From: Lachnospiraceae bacterium
Lineage (GTDB): Bacteria; Bacillota; Clostridia; Lachnospirales; Lachnospiraceae
DNA length: 64,000 nt
Reading direction: 5' to 3'
Assembly (NCBI GenBank): GCA_017461725.1
Contig: JAFTXG010000026.1
Span: 62,001 to 126,000 of the forward strand
How positions within the stretch are numbered: the stretch's first letter is position 1; the number at the start of each line of letters is the position of its first letter. This document shows, piece after piece, positions 34,906 to 42,698 of the stretch. A program made the translations under genes and the position numbers. The notes beneath the pieces are model-generated. The model ran no database searches. It saw nothing but the letters and a program-made list of their open reading frames with translations, and was not told the DNA's origin.

Positions 34906-35010
34906 TGCAACACGGGAAGTCAAAGCCGGGCGGCTTGTCCCCTCTTGTTCGGAGGGGTAACCCTCCAGATATCATGCCCTTGGGGTACGAAAGAAAGGAG
35001 GGTGATGCTG

Positions 35011-35100
35011 ATGGTTACATATGCTGAACTGATTCAGTTTTGTATTCTGTTGGTTGCCCTTGTTAGTCTGTGTTATCAGATTTTCAAGGAAAGAAAATAG
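35011..35100 (+). CDS. Holin-like small membrane toxin (type I toxin candidate), copy 1
   Basis: A 29-residue peptide starting MVTYAELIQF, with one hydrophobic helix (about residues 7-23) and a basic tail ending FKERK. This matches the putative holin-like toxin (Hol-Tox) pattern: a TY-x-x-L/F start, a single helix, and a lysine-rich end. AGGAGGG lies 8 nt before the ATG (an ATG two codons earlier is too close to the site). Its 3' end is covered by an oppositely directed RNA from a near-consensus promoter. Overproduction would be expected to harm the membrane; that is inference from the family. Confidence 0.75.
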   Translation: MVTYAELIQFCILLVALVSLCYQIFKERK

Positions 35101-35181
35101 CCGCCATTATTCGCACTAATGACGGCTGTTAAGTAAAACAGTGGTTTTGTGGGGATAAGCCGTTTCTTTGGCTTCCCTGTT
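35089..35181 (-). ncRNA. Predicted antisense antitoxin RNA for toxin copy 1
   Basis: A promoter at 35188-35216 points leftward into the toxin gene. The RNA would start near 35181 and stop at a hairpin (AGCCGTCATTA with TAATGGCGGCT, one mismatch, at 35099-35127) followed by ATTTTCTTT, giving about 90 nt that overlap the last codons of the toxin. This is the layout of a type I toxin-antitoxin pair. Expression is not shown. Confidence 0.65.
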
Positions 35182-35187
35182 GTCTTC

Positions 35188-35216
35188 AATATAGCACAGG
35201 ATTTCAACGCTGTCAA
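35188..35216 (-). promoter_or_regulatory. Antisense promoter of antitoxin RNA 1
   Basis: TTGACA and TATATT with exactly 17 bp between them and an extended TGC before the -10 box. No coding frame follows, which supports an RNA product. Confidence 0.75.
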
Positions 35217-35314
35217 CAATAAAAAGCCTTAACATATCTCTCACAAAACCCGTGGGATTTCCCTATATTTCGTGTATAATTAAATGAGAGGAACTTTATG
35301 AGGGAGGTGTTTAC

Positions 35315-35881
35315 GTGTCGGACCATGCTTTGATTGAATTACTGCGCAGGCGCGACCAGCAGGGTCTCCATGAACTGCAGCGTTTGCACGGCCCTCTGAT
35401 GCGTTACATCATCTCACCTATCCTGCCTGATCTCCGCGAACAGGAGGAATGCCTGGCCGATATTTCCATGCTGGTCTGGGAAAAGATCCACCTCTACGAT
35501 CCGGATAAGGGCAGTCTCAGAACGTGGTTGTCTGTATTGACCAGAAATACCGCGCTGAACCGTGCCAGAGCTGCCATTTCTTCGACACGCCCACAAGAAT
35601 TACCTATGGAGGCTTTAACAAGTGATCTTCCCTCCTCCGAACCCACTCCCGAGGAGCATATCCTAAAAACGGAGCGCTTAGAACACTTAAAATCCGCAAT
35701 CGCTTCCCTACATAAAAAAGATCAGCTTTTGTTTTACCGCAAATACTTTTATCTCCAATCCACTGCCCAGATCGCTGCCGAGCTGGGAATGACTGAACGT
35801 TCGGTGGAGGGAAAACTGTACCGCATCAGAAATCGCCTAAAAAATAAATTAAGGAAGGAAGGGTTTGCTTATGACAACTAA
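35315..35881 (+). CDS. ECF-type RNA polymerase sigma factor
   Basis: 188 residues. Region 2 covers about residues 20-85 (LRTWLSVLTRNTALNRARA closes it), and region 4 about 120-185 (HKKDQLLFYRKYFYLQSTAQIAAELGMTERSVEGKLYRIRNRLKNKLR), with a helix-turn-helix. The start is GTG with GGGAGG upstream. It overlaps the next gene by 11 bp, typical of sigma/anti-sigma pairs. A TGTATAAT box at about 35272-35279 could be its promoter. Confidence 0.9.
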   Translation: MSDHALIELLRRRDQQGLHELQRLHGPLMRYIISPILPDLREQEECLADISMLVWEKIHLYDPDKGSLRTWLSVLTRNTALNRARAAISSTRPQELPMEALTSDLPSSEPTPEEHILKTERLEHLKSAIASLHKKDQLLFYRKYFYLQSTAQIAAELGMTERSVEGKLYRIRNRLKNKLRKEGFAYDN

Positions 35882-37394
35882 AAATCTCACCTCTGAACAA
35901 AACACCTCCGGCTTCGAGCAACAATTACATACGGCACTCTCTGACTGTCCCCCAGCTGATGACCTGGTTGCACAGATCACTCCATGGAGCAGATCCATGA
36001 AACAAATTTTATGGGGCATGGCGTTCAATGCCATGACACTGCCGATCCTTTGTCTGAACTATATCCTTCCGACAGTCGGTATTCTTTTGATGTTTTTAGG
36101 TTTCCGCAGCCTCCAGTCGGAAAATGACTTTTTCCAAGCATGCAAAACCATCACCCTGGTCCAGCTGCTCTCTGTCCGTTTTCCTGTTCTGATAATCAAC
36201 GGAACCATCTGGCAGAATGCCTTTAATACCTCTTCCTTGCCCATGTTTTTCAGTCTGGCAAATCTGGCATTGACCATTGCATTGATGCTGAATTTCCAGA
36301 ATGGTTTCCATTCCGTCCGCGAGAAAGCCGGTCTCTCTGAGCGGACGGCCAGTGTCAATTTGCTGGTGATCTGGTATGCTATCCTCTGTGCCTTTGAACT
36401 GGTTCCGAGCAGCCGTCTCTGGTGCGAAATTCCTATGCTGATCCTCTACGGATTCATTTTCCGGGCATTTTCCAAGCTCTCCCATGAACTGGATCATGTG
36501 GGCTATCTGATCAAGCCCGCATCTGTCCGACATCCCGAATGGCAGTCCATCGCCCTTCTCACCTGTCTTTTATTGGCAGGCATTACCGCCGGTTATCTAC
36601 TATTTCACCAATATCCAATGAAATGGGAAAAGACCACTGACACCACTTCCCCTGAGCAGGAGGACCTCCGCACCCATCTGTTAGCATTGGGAATTCCGGA
36701 AAACATCCTCAATGATATGAGCAGCGAGGATATTGCTGCCTGTGAGGGTGCATTACGAGTCTTCGTCTCACAGGGCGACCGCGAACTCACCCCCGATTCA
36801 TCTGCATCCCCGACGCTTCGGTTGACCACCATCGCCATTCAGCTTCCGGATAAATGGGATGGTGTATTGACTGCGTGGAAAGTCATACATCACTTTGAGT
36901 GGTTGGGCGGCATGACCTTTTACGGAACAGAGGCCATCGAAATCTGGCCTGCCTATTACGACAATGATTTCGTCTGGGAACCTGAGAGAAATAAGGGTAA
37001 AGTCATATCCTCAGGCCGGGTGCTTTACACCAAAGACGGCGAGACCTACGCCTCCGATTACTATCAGCTTGGCCACACTGCTCTCGAGCATTTCCATCCG
37101 GCTGCCGGTATGATTGATGAGGGAGATCGCATACAGCTCAGCCTGACAGCTTCCTTCTCCTTCCCATCTGATGCGGATGCCCAGCGCGGATACGTTTCCT
37201 ACCAAATGTTTCAGTCCATTGATATCCACAGCCTGTTTAACTCGATGATGAATTACGTTCATCAGACCTCGGCTCTGCAATATCCGGTAGTCCCCGCAAC
37301 TGCCAAACTCGTTTTCGGCAGTAACTGGTTCCGCACCATACAGACCGGGATTCTGGTTGACCCGGAGTCTCCCGATAATAAACCAATTCAGTAA
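35871..37394 (+). CDS. Membrane protein, probable anti-sigma partner of the ECF factor
   Basis: 507 residues. Residues 1-45 are a soluble acidic head, then about six membrane segments between residues 48 and 245, then a soluble domain of about 250 residues outside the last helix that holds no motif I know. No ZAS zinc motif is seen. The start overlaps the sigma gene (35871, ribosome site AAGGAAGG), so translation is coupled. Position suggests it senses an envelope signal and holds the sigma factor; the size and multi-helix head are atypical for anti-sigma factors, so this is inference. Confidence 0.65.
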   Translation: MTTKNLTSEQNTSGFEQQLHTALSDCPPADDLVAQITPWSRSMKQILWGMAFNAMTLPILCLNYILPTVGILLMFLGFRSLQSENDFFQACKTITLVQLLSVRFPVLIINGTIWQNAFNTSSLPMFFSLANLALTIALMLNFQNGFHSVREKAGLSERTASVNLLVIWYAILCAFELVPSSRLWCEIPMLILYGFIFRAFSKLSHELDHVGYLIKPASVRHPEWQSIALLTCLLLAGITAGYLLFHQYPMKWEKTTDTTSPEQEDLRTHLLALGIPENILNDMSSEDIAACEGALRVFVSQGDRELTPDSSASPTLRLTTIAIQLPDKWDGVLTAWKVIHHFEWLGGMTFYGTEAIEIWPAYYDNDFVWEPERNKGKVISSGRVLYTKDGETYASDYYQLGHTALEHFHPAAGMIDEGDRIQLSLTASFSFPSDADAQRGYVSYQMFQSIDIHSLFNSMMNYVHQTSALQYPVVPATAKLVFGSNWFRTIQTGILVDPESPDNKPIQ

Positions 37395-37455
37395 AACGAA
37401 AAACAGATCACCCCGACTGCGTCACACCAGCCCCGGCGATCTGTTTTCGTTATTT
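37395..37455. terminator. Bidirectional terminator between the sigma operon and galK
   Basis: AACGAAAAACAGATC pairs with GATCTGTTTTCGTT across a 27-nt loop containing a short CCCCG/CCCCGG stretch. A/T-rich ends on both sides let it serve both convergent units. Confidence 0.6.
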
Positions 37456-37513
37456 ACTCTCTATATATTCATGAACAAACTCAAACTATCTGTTATTCCC
37501 TGGCACCACACAT

Positions 37514-38710
37514 TCAGCTCACTCTCACTCCGCCCTCTGTCCGAATACTCAGACAATGGCAGCTTCCCTCGCCGAGCACTTCCTCCATGTTCTTTACGAA
37601 GTCCTCTATCATCTCGTCCGGCACAAAAGCCTGAATCGTTCCGGCAAAGCCTCCGCCATGAACACGGTACGCACCTCTACCATCAAGCAGCTTTCCGCAG
37701 AGTGCCAGCGCAAGGGCCATCTCCTGGTGCTCTTTATACCCGGCAGGGATCACATTCTGCAGATACATCCAGCTGCTCTCGCCGGACTGGCGCACCAGCC
37801 TGAGAAACGTCTCAAAGTCATTGTTTTTCAAGGCTTCACACTGTTCCACCACTCTCCGGTTGTCCGCATACACGTGAAGCGCTCTCATCACCGCGCGGTC
37901 ACCGGCTGCCTTTCGCACCTCGGGGATCCGCCGCATAAACTCCGCCTCGGGGATCTCCCGAAGGACAGACTTTCCAAATACAGCGCAAACCTTCTGCAGT
38001 TCCCCGGGAACCGCCGCATACTCGTCGGTCAGGTTTGCATGATCCGCTCCCGAGTCGATGATACACAGTGTATATCCCGATTTGGAAAAGTCAAAGTCAA
38101 TCTTCTCCACCACAGGGGTTTCATTGTCCGCAAAGTCAATAGTCACTAGATTTCCCACAGAGGATGCCATCTGATCCATCAGCCCGCAGGGTTTTCCAAA
38201 GTACACATTCTCCGCGATCTGGCCAATCTGCGCGATCTCGATGGGCGATGCCTTTCCGCCGTGCATCAGTTCGTTGATGATCGTGCCCATCAGCACCTCA
38301 AAAGCCGCCGATGAGGAGAGGCCGCTGCCCCGAAGCACATCGCTGATCACATAGGCATCAAAGCCCCGCAGCTTCGCTCCGCGCTTCTTAAACTCCGCCG
38401 CCACACCGCGAATCAATGCCGTGGTCGTTCCACGCTCTCTCTTTCTGTATCTCAGATCCTTCAAATCGATTACGCACATACGGTAACCTGCCGACTGCAT
38501 ACGGATGATGCCCTCATCATTGAACGCCACCGCCGCCAGCATATCCAGATTTACCGCGCCTGCCAGCACGCGCCCACGCTGATGATCAGTATGATTTCCG
38601 CCGATCTCCGTCCGCCCGGGTGCAGAGAAAAGCATGATGTCCTTCCCCGTGCCGAAAGTTTTCTCAAAACCTTCCTTTACAATTCCTACACGTGTCGCAT
38701 CTACCGTCAT
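37514..38710 (-). CDS. galK: Galactokinase
   Basis: 398 residues of the GHMP family. The galactokinase signature is PGRTEIGGNHTDHQRG near residues 31-46, the ATP loop is RGSGLSSSAAFE near 128-139, and the third motif is HGGGFAGTIQAF near 353-364. It makes galactose-1-phosphate from galactose and ATP. No galT or galE is adjacent, so the Leloir partners must be elsewhere. The same strand carries the HAD gene upstream, 138 bp away. Confidence 0.93.
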   Translation of the reverse strand: MTVDATRVGIVKEGFEKTFGTGKDIMLFSAPGRTEIGGNHTDHQRGRVLAGAVNLDMLAAVAFNDEGIIRMQSAGYRMCVIDLKDLRYRKRERGTTTALIRGVAAEFKKRGAKLRGFDAYVISDVLRGSGLSSSAAFEVLMGTIINELMHGGKASPIEIAQIGQIAENVYFGKPCGLMDQMASSVGNLVTIDFADNETPVVEKIDFDFSKSGYTLCIIDSGADHANLTDEYAAVPGELQKVCAVFGKSVLREIPEAEFMRRIPEVRKAAGDRAVMRALHVYADNRRVVEQCEALKNNDFETFLRLVRQSGESSWMYLQNVIPAGYKEHQEMALALALCGKLLDGRGAYRVHGGGFAGTIQAFVPDEMIEDFVKNMEEVLGEGSCHCLSIRTEGGVRVS

Positions 38711-38848
38711 ATCTATCGTCTCCTGACCTTCTGTCTTTCTGTTTTCAACCCCATTACTTCCATTTCAGCATTCGCGAGACAATCGCCCTAAACGCATGGC
38801 CTGATGTTCACCAAACCCGAGAAATACGGTTCATCCGCTGTACCAGCC

Positions 38849-39535
38849 TCACTCCGAAAGAAGCTTCCACACCTCATCCAGCGTTTTCACCTCGTAATCG
38901 ATCTTCATGCCCCTGTCCGGCTTCCCTGCCGGATTGTACCAGCAGGTGGCGATATCGGCATTGATGCCGCCCTGAATATCCGCACTGAGGGAGTCCCCCA
39001 CGATGATGGCCTTCTCCTTGCAAAATCCGGGGATATTCGCAAAGCAATGGTCAAAATACTCGCGCTTAGGCTTCTGCCAGCCAATCGCCTCGGAGATGAA
39101 CACGCCGTCCACATACCGGTTGATCCCGGACATCTCAAGACGCTTCACCTGCGTCTCCAGAACACCGTTGGTCACAATATATGATTGCGCCGAGCTATCC
39201 TTCAATTTCTGTAGGAACGCCTCCGCTCCCGGTTCAAAAAAGGCGTAATCTGCCAGATTTCTCCGGTACTGATCCTCGAATGCCGCCGGATCGCCGTCAA
39301 TGCCATATTCATTAAATAAAAGCTCAAACCGCAGCACCAGAATTTCCTCGCGGGTCTTCTCGCCCCGCTCATGAATCTCCCATACCATGGCGTTAATCCC
39401 GTGATAACGGTGATATATCTCCTCTGTCCAGTGATACCCGAACTGCTCAAAGGCGCGCTTAAACGCCTGTGCCTCGCAGGCATTGAAATCCAGAATCGTC
39501 CCGTCCACATCCAGCAAAACAAATTGATAATTCAA
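38849..39535 (-). CDS. YjjG-type HAD nucleotidase
   Basis: 228 residues. The four HAD motifs are visible: LLDVDGTI (nucleophile Asp9, Asp11), IVTNG (Thr), KPKREYF (Lys) and IVGDSLSADIQGG. A helical cap of about residues 15-90 fits the YjjG family, which dephosphorylates pyrimidine nucleotides including non-canonical ones. Substrate is not proven. Divergent from the deacetylase gene. Confidence 0.88.
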   Translation of the reverse strand: MNYQFVLLDVDGTILDFNACEAQAFKRAFEQFGYHWTEEIYHRYHGINAMVWEIHERGEKTREEILVLRFELLFNEYGIDGDPAAFEDQYRRNLADYAFFEPGAEAFLQKLKDSSAQSYIVTNGVLETQVKRLEMSGINRYVDGVFISEAIGWQKPKREYFDHCFANIPGFCKEKAIIVGDSLSADIQGGINADIATCWYNPAGKPDRGMKIDYEVKTLDEVWKLLSE

Positions 39536-39668
39536 GGGTAGTCCTCCTCATTCATTCAGGGTAAGTCCAGTATACCGAATTTTGCAGCATAAATCAACAG
39601 CAGTTTGCTCTGCATACCTTATCTCTCTCCGGCATATACTTCTGTAACCATATTTCCGAGGTCAGTCC

Positions 39669-40670
39669 ATGAAGTTCTCACTTCCCAGCCTTAAGACATC
39701 CCGCCCTTCCATAAAGAACACCCCGACGCCCACTCCCGCTCAACATACAGCGCCCAATGACCGCCCGGTCCGCCTGTCCTATCAGGTCATCATGGAATGC
39801 GGTATCATCTGGGCCACCGCTCTGATCGTCGCCGTCGGCGGTCTTTTGTTCACCGAGGCCACTCTGAAGGCATCCGGACCGGACGGCTCCGTCATAGCAA
39901 ACGCCATTCCGGGCGAATCCGATTATCAGTCAGGTGTATCCGGCCAACCCGGCAGCAATACCGACAACGGCAACACGCAGGGACTAACCGGCGACTCAGC
40001 CACCTACGACAATCAGGTTGGCGACCGACAATTGCCCATTTACTGCGTGAACACCGATAAAAAGGTGGTCGCACTGTCCTTCGACGCCGCCTGGGGCAAC
40101 GAGGACACCATGATCCTCATGGACATTCTCGCCAAGTACAATGTCAAAGTCACCTTTTTCATGACCGGCGGCTGGGTCAATAAATTTCCTGAGGATGTGA
40201 AATACATCGCCGAGCAGGGCCACGATCTAGGCAACCACTCTCTGAGCCACAAAGAAATGAGCAAGCTTTCCGAGGCAGAGATCCGCGAGGAGCTTCAAGC
40301 CGTCCATGACAAGGTGAAGGAACTGACGGGCATCGAGATGGATCTTTTCCGCCCGCCCTACGGTGACTACGATGACGAGGTGATCACCACCGCCCGGGAT
40401 ATGGGCTATTTCACCATTCAGTGGGATGTGGACAGTCTGGACTGGAAGGACTACGGCGCGGCCTCCATCGTAAAGACCGTCTGCAACCACAAAAACCTGA
40501 AAAACGGCTCCATCATTCTCATGCACAACGGGGCGAAATACACCCCCGAGGCGCTGGAATCCGTGATCAAGGGACTCCTGGATCAGGGCTATGAGATCGT
40601 TCCGATATCCGAGCTGATCATCCGGGACAGCTATCATCTGGATCACACGGGAATGCAGATTGCGGACTGA
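39669..40670 (+). CDS. Polysaccharide deacetylase, PdaB-like, membrane-anchored
   Basis: 333 residues. One membrane segment lies at about residues 43-65, followed by a linker of about 50 residues and a NodB domain (about 118-325). Motif 1 reads SFDAAWG instead of TFDDG, motif 2 NHSLSH keeps both metal histidines, motif 3 is FRPPYGDYDD, motif 4 WDVDSLDW, motif 5 LMHNG. The changed first motif, with Ala in place of the metal Asp, is what I recall of sporulation PdaB proteins. It would remove acetyl groups from peptidoglycan outside the membrane, probably during sporulation. Confidence 0.85.
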   Translation: MKFSLPSLKTSRPSIKNTPTPTPAQHTAPNDRPVRLSYQVIMECGIIWATALIVAVGGLLFTEATLKASGPDGSVIANAIPGESDYQSGVSGQPGSNTDNGNTQGLTGDSATYDNQVGDRQLPIYCVNTDKKVVALSFDAAWGNEDTMILMDILAKYNVKVTFFMTGGWVNKFPEDVKYIAEQGHDLGNHSLSHKEMSKLSEAEIREELQAVHDKVKELTGIEMDLFRPPYGDYDDEVITTARDMGYFTIQWDVDSLDWKDYGAASIVKTVCNHKNLKNGSIILMHNGAKYTPEALESVIKGLLDQGYEIVPISELIIRDSYHLDHTGMQIAD

Positions 40671-40696
40671 CGGGCATCGCTCCGGTCATCGGCAGA

Positions 40697-41674
40697 TCAA
40701 TCAGCCTCCGCACACGGCAATCCGAGTCCCGGGCTAATGATCGTCTCCCCGGCCACCTGAATAAACCGCTCCATGGCTCTGGTCACATAACGGTTCTTTT
40801 TTCCTGCAATGGAAAGTGTCCTGTGACCGCTTCCCCTGACGCGATACAGATAGACCTCGTCCGGGAAGCGATGATATTTAAACATGGTGTCCGTCACAAA
40901 ACACACCCCATTCCCCGAGGCGGCCAGCGCATAGGAGGTCAACAGCTGGTCCATGCGGAAGCTGACCTGGGGCGTAAAATGATTTTCCCTGAAAATGGTC
41001 ACAGCCTGGTGATGCATGTTGTGACCACTTTTCAGCAGAATAAATTTCTCATTTTCAAACTTCTCTATGAACACCTCACGCAAAGATTCTGCCGTTATCC
41101 CACCCAGATAAATTTCCTTCGGAGTGGTTCGATATCCCTCCAGCCCCTCATTACACTTACAAGCCGCAGGCACCGCCAGCAGGATCTGCTCATTCAGCAG
41201 AGGAACATACTCGAAATTCTTCACTTCCTCATTAAAGCTGTCGATGACCAGATCAATCTCCTCGTCAATAATCTTCTTTTGCAGTTCCACCGAACTGGTC
41301 TCCACCAGCGAAATATTGATTTTAGGATAATCCCTCGAAAAGCGACTGACCACAAGCGGCAGAATGTAGGAGGACACATAATTTGAACCGCCTATGGTAA
41401 TGCTGCCTTGTTCCAGCCGGTTCATGTCACTCACCCGCGCCGCGAAATCTTTTTCCAGATTCATAATCCTCTCAGCAGTCTCCAGATAGGCCTTCCCGAT
41501 CTCCGTGGGACGCACCGCGGAATACCGACGCTCAAACAACGGCATGCCGATCTCCTCCTCGATTTTTCGGATGGCCGAGCTCAAACATGGCTGGGAGACG
41601 TAAAGCTTCTCCGCAGCCTTGGTAAAGCTCTGCTCTTTGTATACGGTGTACACATATTCCATTTTCTTAAACAT
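40697..41674 (-). CDS. LysR family regulator of the TauE/amidohydrolase genes
   Basis: 325 residues. N-terminal winged helix-turn-helix (QSFTKAAEKLYVSQPCLSSAIRKIEEEIGMPLFER, residues 15-50), then a substrate-binding domain of the PBP2 type. The gene is divergent from TauE with 182 bp between starts, an A/T-rich region suited to LysR boxes; so control of tauE and the deacylase is likely but inferred. Confidence 0.88.
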   Translation of the reverse strand: MFKKMEYVYTVYKEQSFTKAAEKLYVSQPCLSSAIRKIEEEIGMPLFERRYSAVRPTEIGKAYLETAERIMNLEKDFAARVSDMNRLEQGSITIGGSNYVSSYILPLVVSRFSRDYPKINISLVETSSVELQKKIIDEEIDLVIDSFNEEVKNFEYVPLLNEQILLAVPAACKCNEGLEGYRTTPKEIYLGGITAESLREVFIEKFENEKFILLKSGHNMHHQAVTIFRENHFTPQVSFRMDQLLTSYALAASGNGVCFVTDTMFKYHRFPDEVYLYRVRGSGHRTLSIAGKKNRYVTRAMERFIQVAGETIISPGLGLPCAEAD

Positions 41675-41856
41675 AGTCTGTCTCTTCGCCCCTCTTCTCT
41701 CCGTTTTTGGAACTTTCCTTTTTTCCGATGTCCCGCTGCTGTCGTCAAAAGCAACTGAGACATCCGATCAATAACAAAAATTTATATTTAATATACAATT
41801 ATACAAATTTGATTATATCTCCGGTGTGTAGTAAAATCAACCCGGAGGTCGAAATT

Positions 41857-42618
41857 ATGGAACTTTTGTCGAAATTGATTTTTGTATGTCCCTTACTCTT
41901 TATGGCCGGTGTGATCGACGGTATCTCGGGCGGAGGCGGTCTGATCGCGCTGCCGACCTATATCATGACCGGAATGCCCATGAACTTTGCCTATGGCTGC
42001 AACAAAATGCAAAGCGGAATCGGAACCTTCGCCGCGCTGGTAAAATATATGAAGAGCGGCTTTGTGGATCTGAAGGCAGCCCTTATCTCCGCTGCGACTG
42101 CCATTATCGGAGCGCTGGTTTCTACGCGGATCATGTTGACACTGGACGACGGAACCATTAAAATAATCATTGTAGTGGCAATGTGTTTCATCATTACGCT
42201 GATGCTCCTGATGAATAAGGTGAAGTCCGGCCAAACGACCAAAATTGAGCTGAATCGACAAAACATTCTGCGCTGTCTCGCCGTCGGACTGGTGCTGGGC
42301 CTGTACGACGGTTTCTTTGGCCCGGGCGGCGGCACCATTGCATTGATGCTTTTTGCGATTATTTTTAAATACGATGTCCGCACCGGTACCGGAAACGGAA
42401 AGGTGATCATCGTCGTATCTAATTTTATTGCGCTGATCAACTATATTATCGAGGGCAGCATTTTATATGAGATCGCGATCCCTGCCACCATCGCCAATGT
42501 GCTGGGAAGCTGGCTGGGCGCAAACCTGGCGGTCAAAAACGGCAGAAAACTGGTAAAAAAGATGATGATGGCCGTGGCTGTCATTCTGGTCATCCAGGCA
42601 GTGACCAAGTTAGCTTAA
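41857..42618 (+). CDS. TauE/SafE family anion exporter
   Basis: 253 residues with about eight membrane segments in two repeats. GVIDGISGGGGLIALPTY near the start and YDGFFGPGGGTIALMLF in the second half are the twin glycine-rich TSUP signatures. Family members export sulfite, sulfoacetate or other organic anions. CGGAGG precedes the ATG. It begins 80 bp before the D-aminoacylase gene and is probably co-transcribed with it. Confidence 0.9.
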   Translation: MELLSKLIFVCPLLFMAGVIDGISGGGGLIALPTYIMTGMPMNFAYGCNKMQSGIGTFAALVKYMKSGFVDLKAALISAATAIIGALVSTRIMLTLDDGTIKIIIVVAMCFIITLMLLMNKVKSGQTTKIELNRQNILRCLAVGLVLGLYDGFFGPGGGTIALMLFAIIFKYDVRTGTGNGKVIIVVSNFIALINYIIEGSILYEIAIPATIANVLGSWLGANLAVKNGRKLVKKMMMAVAVILVIQAVTKLA

Positions 42619-42698
42619 ACTTGGCCCCCAGCGGCCACAACAAATTAAATCATTTGCAATTACATATGAATCAATAAATTTAAAGTGGAGAATTAAGC

